DNA from: Prionailurus bengalensis
Lineage: Eukaryota; Chordata; Mammalia; Carnivora; Felidae
Length of the DNA stretch: 64,000 bases
Assembly: GCF_016509475.1 (NCBI RefSeq)
Contig: NC_057351.1
Span: 55,231,549 to 55,295,548 of the forward strand
Reading direction: 5' to 3'
Position 1 is the stretch's first letter, and the number at the start of each line of letters is the position of its first letter. The notes beneath the pieces are model-generated. The model did no database searches. It saw only the letters and a list, made by a program, of their open reading frames with translations, and was not told where the DNA came from. Positions 53,285 through 64,000 of the stretch are shown piece after piece. The position numbers and the translations under genes are program-made.

Positions 53285-55600
53285 TAAAAACTGGAGATAT
53301 CATTCACACACCCTAATAGACACTCTTTGAAGGTATACGACTTGGTGGCTTTTTGTATATTCACAAAGTTGTGCAACCATCACCACTGCAGAACTCTACA
53401 CTTTCACCGCCGCAAAAAGAAACCTACTAGCAGTCACTCCCCATTCCTACCCTCCCCCCAACACCCCGCCCAGTCCTTGGCAACCAGTAAATCCACTTTT
53501 TGTTTCTATGGATTTGCCTATTCTAGATATTGTACATAAATGGAATCATGCAGCATGTGGCATTTTGTGTCTGGCCTTCTTTCACTTAATAGGTTTTCAG
53601 GGTTCATCCGTGTTGTGGCATCGATCGGTCCCGCGTTGTAACTTACGGCTGAATAATATTCTATTGAGTGGATATACCACATGTGTTTATCCGTTTCTCA
53701 GTGGATGGGCATTTGGGTTGTTTCTACTTTTTGGCTATCACGAATGATGCTATTATGCCCATTAACGTACACGTTTTTGTGTGGAAGTATGTTTTCAGTT
53801 CTTTTGGGTATATGCCAAACACTGGAATTGTTGGGTCACACAGTAACTTTATATTTAACCCTTCGAAGAACTACCAGACTGCTTCCCCTCAGCAACATAC
53901 CAGGGTTCCAGTGTTTCCACATACTTGTCAACATTTGCTATTGTCAAGCTTGCTGATTTTAGCCATCCTAACGGATATGGTGTGGCATCTCATTATGGCT
54001 TTGATGTGCATTTCCCTAATGACTAATGACGGCCGAACAGCTGTTCATGTTCTTATCAGTCGTTTGCATATCTCCTTTGAAGAAATGTCTTTTCAAATCC
54101 TGTGTCTATGTCTTAATTGGATTGTCTTTTTACTGTGTTATAATTATTCTTTATATATTCTGGATACCAGACCCTCATCAGACATATGATTGATAAATAT
54201 TTTCTGTAGGTTGTCTTTTCACTTTTACAATAGTGTCCTTTGAAGCATGAAAGTTTTAAATTTTGATGAAGTCCAAGTTATCCATACTTTTTCTTTTGTT
54301 TCTTATGCTTTTTGGGCCATATCTGAGAAATTACAGCCTAATCTAACCTAAGATTCATATCTATGTTATATCTATTTACACCTACAGTTCTATAGTTTTG
54401 GTGCTTATATTTAAGTCTTTAATCATTTTGAGTTAATTTTTGTATATGGTCTGGGGTAAGGGTCCAATTTTATTCTTCTGCATGTGGATATCCAGTTTTT
54501 CTAGCACCATTTGTTGAAAAAATTAGTTTTTCCCCTACAGAACTGTCTTGGCACTCTCCTAACAAATCAGTTGATCATCCTTTTCTGGCTTCTTTAGGTG
54601 AGTGTTTGGCACATAATTTTCAATCCTTCTTACATTTTAATACTAACATTTTAAGGCTAAAATTTCTCTGAGTTCCCCTTTACCTGAATTCTATCATTTG
54701 ACATGCACATTTCAATATCAGACATTGATATATTCTATTAGCTCCATTTAGACTTTCTTCTTTGATCTTTGACTTATTTAGAAGTGTGACTTTTAACTTC
54801 TAAACATCTGTTTCTCTGTGGGTGTTATTAATCTCTAACATTACTTTGTGTTCTAAGAACCCATTCTCCAAGGCAGGGGCGGGGGTGGGCAGCAAACTTT
54901 TTTCCGTAAAAGGCCAACAGTAAATATTTTAAGTTTTGTGGTTAATATATTCTCTGTTGCAACTATCCAGTTATGCCACTGTAGTGTGAAAGCAGCCATA
55001 GACAATATGTAAATGAATGAGTATGGCTCTGTTCCAATAACAGTTTATTTGCAAAAACAGATGGCAGGCTGGATTTGGCCTCCTGGCCATAGATGACTAG
55101 TCCATGCTCCAAGGTATCAATTCTTTGGTATTTTGAATCTTCCTTTGTAGCCCAGTATGTGATTGATTTTTATAAATGTTCCATATGTCCTTGGGATAAT
55201 GCGCATCAGTTTCCATAACTGATAGTTAAGGGGTGCTACATGTGTTGTTCACACATTCTATTTACAAATATTTTGGCTCCTCGGTGTATCAGTTACCAAG
55301 AAAAGTGCTTTAAGCATCCCTGACAACTAAGATTGTGAATTGTCATTTTCTCTTTTATTCTTAACTTCTGCTTTATATTGTTCAAGGCTACGCTTTTTAA
55401 TACAAGTAGAATATTGTTAAAGGCTCCTAGTGAATTATTTATTTCATCATTAATGACCCTCTTTATCTGTAATAATGTTCATCCATAATAAAGATTCTTT
55501 TGGCCGATATTGATATTACTGTATCAGTTTTATTTTGATTAGTGTTTGCCTCATATAGCTTTTCTCCACTCATTTATTTTTGATCTGTGTAATTAAGCTT
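53285..55600 (-). mobile_element. Old L1 fragment (3' UTR and ORF2 region), split by MER5A
   Basis: The plus strand reads as the antisense of an old mammalian L1. The 3' UTR-like part is recognisable by features such as the 'gttgtgcaaccatcacca' block near 53370, followed by ORF2-derived sequence. It is interrupted by a MER5A copy at about 54871-55110 and resumes beyond it. No intact reading frame remains. Confidence 0.8.
54871..55110 (+). mobile_element. MER5A-like hAT DNA transposon, nested in L1
   Basis: Matches the remembered MER5A layout: 'agcaaactttttt-cgtaaa', 'cagccatagacaatatgtaa', then 'ttatttgcaaaaacaga'. It splits the L1 at 53285-55600. Confidence 0.85.
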
Positions 55601-55934
55601 TTTTTTTAAATGAGTCATTCAACAGGCGTTATTCTGTGAATAAATTACATTTCCCACAACAAACAATAAAAGAAATTTTGCAATGGTCATAATACTGAGG
55701 TTCAATTTTTTTATTGTATATGAAATAGTTTTTATAAATTGAAACTTTTATTGAGATACTTGTAGATTCACATGCAGTTATAAGAAATAATAGAGGCAGA
55801 TTTTGTATATCCTGTGTAACTCCATTTCCACTAGTAGCAACATTTTATGAAACTACAGTACAATATCACAACTCGGATATGGACATTAATGTAATCCACT
55901 GATCTCAGTCTGATTTCTCCAGCATCAAATATAG

Positions 55935-55937
<3 letters not shown>

Positions 55938-55970
<33 letters not shown>
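55938..55970. repeat. (TG)n microsatellite
   Basis: Uninterrupted TG run of about 33 bp inside the L1 of intron 3. Confidence 0.95.
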
Positions 55971-55972
<2 letters not shown>

Positions 55973-56933
55973 TTGTACGGAATTTATCACATGTATAGGT
56001 TTGTGTATCCATCAAGATACTAAACAGCTGCATTACCCTAAGGATCCCTCATGTTGACATTGTATAATCATATTTCCCTGCCCCTCTCCTATCATCCATC
56101 CCTAAACTCTCAACTCTAATCTGTTCCCCATTTAGAAAATTTTGTCATTTGAAGGATATCATATAAGTGGAATTTTACGGTACATAACTTTGGGAATTGG
56201 CTTTTCTCACTCAGCATAATTCTCTGGAGATTCATCTGAGTTGTTTTATGTATCAATAGTTTCCTTTTATTGCTGAGTAGTAGTCCATGGTATGCATGCA
56301 CCACAGTTTGTTTAACCATGCACCTGGCAAAAAGCATCTGGGTGGTTTCTTGACATTACAAATAAAGCCATTATGAACATTCATATACAAGTGTTTGTGT
56401 GGAGATAAGTTTTTATTTCTCTGAGATAAATACCTAAGAGAGGAATTGTTGGGTTATATGGTGTGTGAGTTGATTTCTGGGTTCTCTATATTGTTCCATT
56501 GATCTTGGTGTTTATCCCTCTGCTAATATGACATTGTCTTGCTTAGTGTAGTTATACAGTAAGCCTTAGTATCTGGTAGAGTGGTTACTCCCATTTTTAG
56601 GCTTCTTTTCCATGATTGTTCTAGTTATGTTTTCATATAAATTTTATGTCTGCCCATATAGATTTTAGAGCAAGTTTGTCTATGTCTAAAAAAACCAAAA
56701 ACCAACCCAAACCAACAAACAAAAACAAAAAACATGCTGGGATTTTGATAGGAATTACATTAAACCTGTAGATCAATTTGGAGATAATTGGCATCTTTAC
56801 CATATTCAGTCTTCCAACCCATGGACATAGTATGTCTCTCCATTTATGCAGGTCTTTCTTGATATCTTTCATCGGCCTTGTGTAATTTTAGTATACAATC
56901 ATTGTACATGTTTTTTGAAAGTGTATATCTAGG

Positions 56934-57148
56934 ATGGAGTGTCTGGGTGGCTCGGTCAGTTAAGCATCTGACTCTTAATTTTGGCTCAGGTCATGGTCTC
57001 ACGGTTTCGTGAGTTTGAGCCCCATGTCAGACTCTGTGCTGGCAGCACGAAGCTTGGTTGGGATTCTCTCTCTCCCTCCTTCTCTCTCTGCCTCTCCCCC
57101 ACTCACACTGTCTCTGTCTTTCTCAAGATACATAAGTAAAACTTTTAA
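56934..57148 (+). mobile_element. Carnivore SINE inside L1
   Basis: Plus-oriented copy inside the minus-oriented L1, flanked by a perfect 16-bp target-site duplication, aaagtgtatatctagg (56918-56933 and 57149-57164). Confidence 0.93.
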
Positions 57149-57250
57149 AAAGTGTATATCTAGGTATTTCATTTTCTTTGAGTGTTTACAAACGGTATTG
57201 TGTTTTAAATTTTGATTTCTGCATGATTATTCTTAGTATATAGAAATGTA

Positions 57251-57463
57251 GGGGCACCTGGGTGGGTCAGTCAGTTAAGTGTCCGACTTCAGCTCAGGTC
57301 ATGATCTCACTGCTTGTGAGTAGGAGCCCCGCATTGAGCTCTGTGCCGACAGCTCAGAGCCTGGAGCCTGCTTTAGATTTGTGTCTCTGTGTCTCTATGC
57401 CCCTCTCCCACTTGCTCGCCTGCGTGTGCACGTGCTCTCTCTAAAAAAAAAATAAACATTAAA
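57251..57463 (+). mobile_element. Carnivore SINE inside L1
   Basis: Plus-oriented copy starting GGGGCACCTGGGTGGGTCAG, about 100 bp downstream of the preceding SINE and in the same orientation. Flanked by short aaatgta repeats (57244-57250 and 57464-57470). Confidence 0.9.
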
Positions 57464-58890
57464 AAATGTAAGCAATTTGGGGTTTTGGCCTTGTATCTGC
57501 CATCTTGCTAAATTTGCTTATTAGTTCTAGGATTTGTTTTTTGTTTTTTGTTTTTAGATTCCCTCGGATCTTCTATACGCACAGACGAGTCATTTGGAAA
57601 TAGAAACAGTTTTATTTCTTCCTTTCCAATGTTCATGCCTTTAATTATTTTTCTTGCCTCACTGCAGTGTCTATAACTTCCAGAACTATGTTGAATAAGA
57701 GCATGAAAGCAGACATCCTTGCCTTGTTCCTGGTTTTAGAGGAAGTATTTAGTCTTTTACTTTAAGTAAGATATAAGCTGTAAGGTTTTGGCAGATGCTT
57801 TTTATCAAGTTAATTTCTCTCTATTCCTAACTTGCTGTGTTTTTCTTGTAAATGTCAGATTTTGTTAAATGCTTTTTCTGTATTCGTTGATATGATCATG
57901 GGATTTTTCTTTTTTAGCTTGTTGATATGGCAAGGTTACATTGGTTGATTTTCAAATATTGAACCTTGCATGCCTGGATTAATTTCATTTGATTATGGTG
58001 TATAATTATTTTTTATACATTGATGGTTTTGATTTGTTAATATTTTGTTGAGGATTTTTGCATATAAGTGTAATTAGATTTTAGTTATGTCTGTTATAAA
58101 CATCAAATAGCTACATTTTTTTTCTTATTGCTCAATCTAAGAATCTCTCTTTTAACAGGTGAATTAGACTTATTTTATAACTGATATACCTGGGCTGATT
58201 TCCTTCTCTCTGTGTGTGGTCACTATCTGCTATCTTTTTCTTTGCTTCTTTTTATTTCTCCTTTATTGCTTTCTATAGGATTAAGATATTTTTCTATATT
58301 TACTTTTTATTTCCATTGTCTCATTTCTATTTTAGTATTGACTTTTATTTTTAACATTCATACTGGACTTAGCAAAGTACAAAGAATTAGTGAACTATAA
58401 GATAGATCTGAAGAAATCAGAATCTCCATTCTCATTCTGAGAATACAAGGATCTTAAAGTATTTTAATTTGTAAACAGAACTTCCAATTTTTCATGTTAT
58501 TGTTTACTTGCTTTTAAGGCCCCAAATTAGTCACTATTACCAGTGATATGTTTGTTTGCAATGCAGATTTATATCTGCCTTCATATACACCATTTCTGCG
58601 CTTACTGCTACTTCTCACATCTCAAATCTTCCTCGTGGAAATGCATCTTTTATTATTCTCTCATGATGATCATACACTCTCTCAGTTTATTTTATCTTCA
58701 CTCTATTTCATCTTCACTCAATTTATTTTATCTGCACCCTGGAAACTAAGTTTAGCTGGGAAAGTACAGAATTCTAAGCTGAGAGATATTTTTCTTTCAG
58801 CACTTCAAAGATAGTATTCCAATGTCTTTTGGTCTTTATTGTTACCAACAGAAGGTATCCTTATAGTTTAATGGTCATTCTGTCACCTGT

Positions 58891-59059
58891 CATTGTGCCT
58901 TAGGTAATCACAGGCAGCAATGTGGCAAGTGGAAGTTTGCTATTCATTTCCCATAGTGTCTTCAGTAAGTCTCTTAATTTTCTTCTGCTGCCAACTCTCC
59001 TTTGGAGAATGGGCAGAAATAATTCTCTATTTGGGACCAACACTAAGACACTAAGACAT
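58891..59059 (+). repeat. Local direct duplication, copy 1 (inside L1)
   Basis: About 165 bp matching 60661-60824 in the same orientation with scattered, mostly transition-type differences. Shared landmarks are 'gtaatcacaggcagc', 'caagtggaagttt', 'aagtctcttaattttcttct' and 'gaatgggcagaaata'. L1-like sequence is present on both sides of this copy. Confidence 0.85.
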
Positions 59060-59960
59060 ACCTATCTAGTAGCTTCTTAATCTGCCTGTTTTTTTCCCCC
59101 TCCCTACTATAGTTTCAAATTCTTCTGTTGGTTCTTTAGACACGTTATATATACTTATTTAATCTCCTTCAGACTGTTCTATTATTTCTGTATCATTATT
59201 TCTGTATCATTCTGTATCATTCACCAATTTATTATCTCTGCTGATTCTCCTTCATAGATTAACTCTTTGTGTATCTAATGTTTTTATTTAAAGTTCACTT
59301 TTAGGGGAGATCATTTCTATCTGAAGGAGCCCTCGATGCCATCAACTATGAATGTGACCCTATTTTTCATTTTTTCAGGGCTGTTGGGATTCTAGGGTCC
59401 TAGATCAATTTTTAAGTTAATTTCTAAGTTTAGGGTTTCCATATTTAGGAAATGTAATTTGAGAACTTATACCTGTAGAGGGAACAGGCTTTCGGATTCA
59501 GTTGCTCATAGAAGATTTTTTTTTCTTTTTTTTAGCCACACTTAAAGTCTAGGAAAGATAGCACGATTTCTTGCCACTCCTCTTAGCCACTGGGCAGAGC
59601 TTTTCTATTCTCTCTTTTTTAGTGAATATGAAGCCCTTTGACAGTGCTCATTTTATGCAAGATCTTAGTATTCACTTTCTGCTTCACATGGGACCAAGCC
59701 CACATCTCCTTTATTTATAGGCCCCTTGTTCCCCAAATCCTAGCCCAGTTTGAATGTCCTCTGCAAACTCTTACCACCATCTGAGGCTTAATTTTATGGG
59801 TTTGTGTTCCCTATTTCTTCTGATCATGGAAATTTCCCTTTCTATCCTTTGATCTTAACTGTGTATCTTTTATTCAGGAGGGTGGAAAGGTTCCATACTA
59901 TTTTTAGCAGTTCTGTATTTGTATAGGGGTTCCTGCTAATTCAGTTAGTCATATAAACCA
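59060..59960 (-). mobile_element. Probable continuation of the L1
   Basis: AT-rich sequence resembling antisense ORF2 (for example about 59110-59290), separated from the main L1 by the duplicated block at 58891-59059. Assignment is by resemblance only. Confidence 0.5.
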
Positions 59961-60439
59961 GAAGGTTGGCATATAATACATTTTTGAACCTAAAAATAAT
60001 TGTTTTACTGGTAGAATTTCTAGATCAGAAGTCATACACGTGCAGCTCTTGGGATAAACCCATCCCGCAGATGTGCTTTGCTTGGCTTAGACACTCTTGG
60101 CCCACACTGTTTTTTGTTTTTTTGTTTAATATCACTTCAGAAGCCAACTTTTAAAAATCAAGGGATTTCACATAAGAATACAGATTTTCATGAAAAACAG
60201 AAGGATGTGACAACACTGGGTCCATGTCCCCTCATTTATAACCCACTCGAGTTCTGCAGTACCTGCTCACCATAGCCAAGACATGTTTTCCTGGTTGTCA
60301 GAACCTCTCCCCGCCTTTCTTTGGTCCCATCTAGCCCACCTCACCCATTGACATTACCCGCGAGGCCTCTGCAGATACTCTAATTGGCTATCCCAACCGT
60401 CGACTACAAGTCGCCGCTAAGTGCCTTCAAATTGAGTTG

Positions 60440-60550
60440 CCCCCACAGGCAGGAACTGTGGCTGGCTTGTCCACCACTCTATTCACACCCAGCACAGTGC
60501 CTGGTTGGTGGTAAACAGTCAGGTGCTTTTGTGTTTTGAGTGAACGAATT
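60440..60550 (+). mobile_element. L2 3' end fragment
   Basis: 'caggcaggaactgtggctgg', 'acacccagcacagtgcctgg' and the 'tgagtgaacgaattg' tail match an L2 sense 3' end. Confidence 0.6.
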
Positions 60551-60660
60551 GGATGAGTTATTCTAAAAATAAACAGCCCTACAGTCCAAACAATTCTGCC
60601 GCGGAAACCCCTCCAAAATGTCGGCAGCCCTAACGCCCTGAACGTTTAAATCTTGAGAAT

Positions 60661-60824
60661 CATCGCGTCTTAAGTAATCACAGGCAGCGATGTAGCAAGT
60701 GGAAGTTTGTTATTCATTTCCCGTAGGGTTTTCAACAAGTCTCTTAATTTTCTTCTGCCGCCAAGTCTCCTTTGCAGAATGGGCAGAAATAGCCCTCTAT
60801 TTGAGGGACCAGCACTACGACATC
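60661..60824 (+). repeat. Local direct duplication, copy 2
   Basis: Partner of 58891-59059, 1.8 kb away. This copy lies in sequence I do not recognise as repeat-derived, so it may be closer to the source. Confidence 0.85.
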
Positions 60825-61579
60825 CCATGTTTCTCAGACAAGCTGTGCTATATATACATGTGACCTCGTATTGCTAGGGCCGGTATGCAGCCGAGTCAGC
60901 ATGGGAAAATCTTAAGTGCACCTGGAAAGAGACTGGGGTGTAATTTCCAGAGATGGGTTATTGAATGACAGCTTCCCCCCTCGGTCCAGTGAGAAATTTA
61001 ATTTGCCGAGGACTCAACACAGGAAGCATTTGCCGATTAAAAATATGTCTAAACAGATGTTCTGCTTAGCCTGGAAGAAGGATCTTAATGCAACTGTCAT
61101 TATTGGATTTTCTTGGATTACTACTAGCTGGAATTGGAGTCCACATAGAAGGATGTAGTTATTTATTATGGCCAAGAGTCCTACATTTGAAGAGAAGCTC
61201 AGGGGCATCTGAAAGGATTTAACACACTGGGGGTTGGGGTGGGCTGGGGGATAAAGTCCATTTAAATTATCTGGCTCTGGGAGTGGACCCTATTCTCTCT
61301 GAAAAAGCACAGCGGCCACAGCCATTCAATGTTCCATCTCCAGAAGAAGGCACAGGTGTGCCATAAACAGAACCAGGCCTGACCCAGCCTTCTCAAGAGA
61401 GGAACTAGGAATTTTCGATTTTTTAACTGGTCACCCCCACACTGGATACAACCATCCTGACAGCCAAGCCATCTGCATAACCCCCACCCCAGGGTGATGG
61501 GCAAATTCATACCTTGCCTGGGAACCTTGGAAGACTAAAGAGTAGCCCCTCGGTGAAAGCAGAGACTGGATTATTCTGT

Positions 61580-61758
61580 ATGATGGTTTTCAAACCTGGC
61601 TGCACGTGTGAATCAACTGGGAAGCTTTTTAAAAATCCTGGTGTCTGCCCCCTGCCCTGAGGTGGCAACTCGGTCCAACTACAGTGGAGTCCAGGCATGT
61701 GAGATTTTAAAGCTCTTAGGTAGTTCAAAAGCACAGGGACGTTTGAGAACCACTGATA
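61580..61758 (+). mobile_element. MER20-like hAT element
   Basis: Has the paired ends 'ggttttcaaacctggctgca' and 'gtttgagaaccactg', and the internal 'aatcaactgggaagcttttt' block seen in MER20. Nearly complete. Confidence 0.8.
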
Positions 61759-63439
61759 TAGCCTAAAAGTTGAGAGCAGGGGGTTTTAAGTTGGGAGACT
61801 TAGGCTCAAGATAAATGCTGCCATTTGCTACTTGTGTGGCCTTGGATAAGCCACTCTTCCTTCCTTCTGAGTCTTGTTTCCTGCTGCATGGTGGTGTTGT
61901 GGGCATTGAACCAGGTAATGAATGTCAAATGCCTGCAGTCGTAAAGGCTCAATGCGAGCTTCAGTAATCACTGTCAAGGTCTGCATTCGGGGACAGGCTA
62001 GAGAGAATGCCTACAGTTAGGTTCAGTGGTTGCACCCAGATATACTGACATTAGTGACATTCAGGGGTCCGGGAGCTGAGTGGTGCTTTGCACCCAAGTT
62101 TGTGGTCTCCAGTGCAAACAAGATTCCATTATTATTTCCTGCAACACAAAGCCCTTAGGAACCGTTACTGAAAGTGAAAGTTTCATTCTCTTTTATGAAT
62201 ATGGTTCTGGAAATCAGGCTCCATCAAAACAGTCACAGCTTCATTGGAGTAGCGGTTACACACTCCATTTCATTAATCCTATTAGCAGCCCCAAAATACA
62301 TGCTGAGCTCTCATCGCCAGGGGAGGGAGACTCCCTGGACCAAACGGTCTGCCAGGGGGATGCTGAGTGAGCAATTCTCTGAGCCCCCCAGCCCTCCCCA
62401 GAGCTGGGAGCACAAATCCCTGCCGTCAGGGCTGAGGGGAGCCACATAATGCCAGGAAATAAACCTGCTGCTGAAGCCAGGGGGGCCGGGGCAGGGGGGC
62501 TTCCTCAGATCCTTTCTCCTGCTTGGGCGGTCTCTTTTTCTGGGGGTGGTGGGAGGGGGGCAGGCTGTGATTAAAGGGGAATCTGAGATTGACACAACTT
62601 ATCTTCAATTCAAACAAAAACAAGGAGCACCCCAGGCTGGCGCCTGACAGTGCCCTGGAAAGATGGAGCTGACGGAGGGAAAGCTGGGGGGGACAGGCTA
62701 GAATAGCCTGCCTTCAGCTCACCTTTGAGGGTGACAAGGGTCTCTTTCCTCGTCAGGCTTGCCCTGGATGCTTAAAGACCTGCCCATCTGCTGCTGCAAT
62801 ACAGAGTGGAGAAACTGGCCTAGCCTTGACATTATCCACTTCCAAAAGCCCAGGGTCATTGGAGGGTTTGTGGACTATGGATTTAGCCTATTTTAGGGGT
62901 ATGAGGAGGGGTGGCTGGGGGAGTATTGTCACTGTCCGCCTTAAAAACCCCAAGAAGATTTCTTGCGCAGTGTGGGTACCATGCACAGGCCAACCTACCA
63001 GAAACAGAATTTTAACAAACTGCAACAGCCTTATTCTTTCCGGTCTCCTTTAATTGTATTTCTGTGCAGCTGTTGAACAGCTGTGGAATCCCAGTCCAGA
63101 GGTGGATGATATACTTTAATGCTGGATATTATTATTCTTGGAGGTGGAGGTAGGGAGGAAAAAGTAGACGAGCTACATTCAGTGAGCACCTCTTAAATTC
63201 CAGAACCTGGCTGTGCACTTTGCATAAATATTACCTCTAATTCTCCCCGAACGTCGTATGTGGAGTTCGAATACTCATCTGAGGTCCTAGCTACTCAGTG
63301 GCTAAGCTGGGATGCAAACCCAAGTGCGTCTGACTGTCGAAGTTTATTTGGTTGGGTCATTTTACACCAACAAACTAGTAAATACTAAGACCCCTGACAA
63401 TGCCTGTTGCTGGTGGGCAGGTAAGATGCAGCAAGAGAA

Positions 63440-63930
63440 GGTAGGAGCTGGTCTCTGAATATGGCCACAGCTCTCATTCCTGTGAGCTCATGCTGTTTTT
63501 CACATTGAGGGGTGGAATCTATTTGCTTCTCCTTGAAGCTGGTTAGGCTTGTGTCGACCAATAGAATGTGGCAGAAGTGGCATTCTGGGTACTCTGAGTT
63601 CAGGCCTTAAGTGGACTGGCGGCTTCTGCTTCTTCCCCCCGGGAAGCCAGCCGCCATACTGTAAGAAAAGTCTCAGGTTAGACAACCAAACGAAAGTCCA
63701 TGTGGAGAGAAGAGCCACGTGGAGGCACATGTGACTATAGCTTTTTTGGACCTTCCATCCGGGCCCAGCCCAGCTGCTAGAGGAATGCAGTTGGGTGAGT
63801 GACCCGGCTGATGTCAGCTAAGGAAACATCCCACTGAGCCCAGTCAACCCACAGAATCGCGAAAGATAGCAAACCACTGTTTGAAGTCACCAAGTTTGGG
63901 CGTGGTTTTATGCAACGATAAATCACTACG
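63440..63930 (+). mobile_element. ERVL-MaLR-like LTR
   Basis: The layout resembles MaLR-type LTRs, including the 'tgaagtcaccaagtttgggc' end region and 'tatgcaacgataaatcac'. Diverged, with no coding sequence. Confidence 0.55.
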
Positions 63931-64000
63931 GAAGGAAAAATTAGGTGTGGCGTCTATGTTACTGCAGGGATAGCGAACCCCTCGAGTTGCATCCTCACAC

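Larger units (their letters stand above)
55735..58890 (-). mobile_element. Old L1 fragment (3' UTR into ORF2)
   Basis: A second minus-oriented L1. It begins with an L1 3' UTR-like segment near 55735-56460. At 56633-56872 the minus strand still reads a 79-residue ORF2p remnant containing WRDILCPWVGRLNMVKM and KLIYRFNVIPIKIP, characteristic of the reverse transcriptase C-terminal region. Two SINEs are nested within it. It probably continues past 59060. Confidence 0.85.
52371..64000 (-). other. TLL2: TLL2 intron 3 (partial), L1-rich
   Basis: At least 11.6 kb with no coding exon. I looked for the expected propeptide exon carrying the acidic DIALDEDDLK-type segment and did not find it. About 53285-60000 is AT-rich, minus-oriented L1 with a nested MER5A, two SINEs and a local duplication. 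About 60350-63430 is largely repeat-free apart from an L2 tail and a MER20 copy. 63440-63930 is an LTR-like element. Confidence 0.75.

Noticed and set aside
56633..56872. 79-residue minus-strand ORF as a host gene
   Set aside because: It is a remnant of L1 ORF2p reverse transcriptase embedded in a decayed L1.
52371..64000. Possible upstream TLL2 exons 1-3 or a neighbouring gene
   Set aside because: No frame carried a signal peptide, the acidic tolloid propeptide segment, or any other protein family I recognise.

Overview
This is mammalian genomic DNA, almost certainly from a cat-family carnivore. The window holds nine copies of the carnivore tRNA-Lys-derived SINE. Two of them (6159-6373 and 46849-47079) are close to the young felid subtype and keep clear target-site duplications. 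Older mammalian repeats (MIR, L2, L1, hAT elements, ERVL-MaLR-like LTRs) fill much of the rest.

The only protein-coding gene I can support is TLL2 (tolloid-like 2), a secreted astacin/CUB/EGF metalloprotease of the BMP1/tolloid family, read on the minus strand. Seventeen consecutive coding exons lie between 52370 and 775. All have GT-AG boundaries, compatible phases, no stop codon and no frameshift. Joined, they encode 849 residues, matching recalled human residues 123 to 971 of 1015 without a length change. By the human 21-exon model these are exons 4 to 20. Exons 1-3 (signal peptide and most of the propeptide) lie beyond 64000, and exon 21 (end of CUB5, stop codon, 3' UTR) lies before position 1.

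Layout by coordinate, which is 3' to 5' along the gene: CUB5 (exon 20, 775-1025), CUB4 (3373-3586 and 6801-6928), EGF2 (9218-9343), CUB3 (10191-10371 and 11004-11164), EGF1 (11897-12022), CUB2 (19408-19603 and 20023-20168), CUB1 (21148-21264, 28099-28201, 33553-33668), the astacin protease (36141-36265, 43522-43627, 44619-44797, 49353-49470), and the propeptide end with furin site (52215-52370). From 52371 to 64000 is intron 3, dominated from 53.3 to 60 kb by minus-oriented L1 with nested MER5A and SINE insertions.

The encoded enzyme is expected to be cut by a proprotein convertase at RVRR, exposing the astacin domain, whose zinc site is in exon 6. The CUB and calcium-binding EGF modules bind substrates such as procollagens, chordin or latent TGF-beta-family proproteins. 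I found no RNA gene, promoter, CRISPR array or new gene system. The items worth a second look are structural: exon-phase architecture, palindromic microsatellites beside two splice acceptors, a local duplication, and repeat-free intronic blocks.
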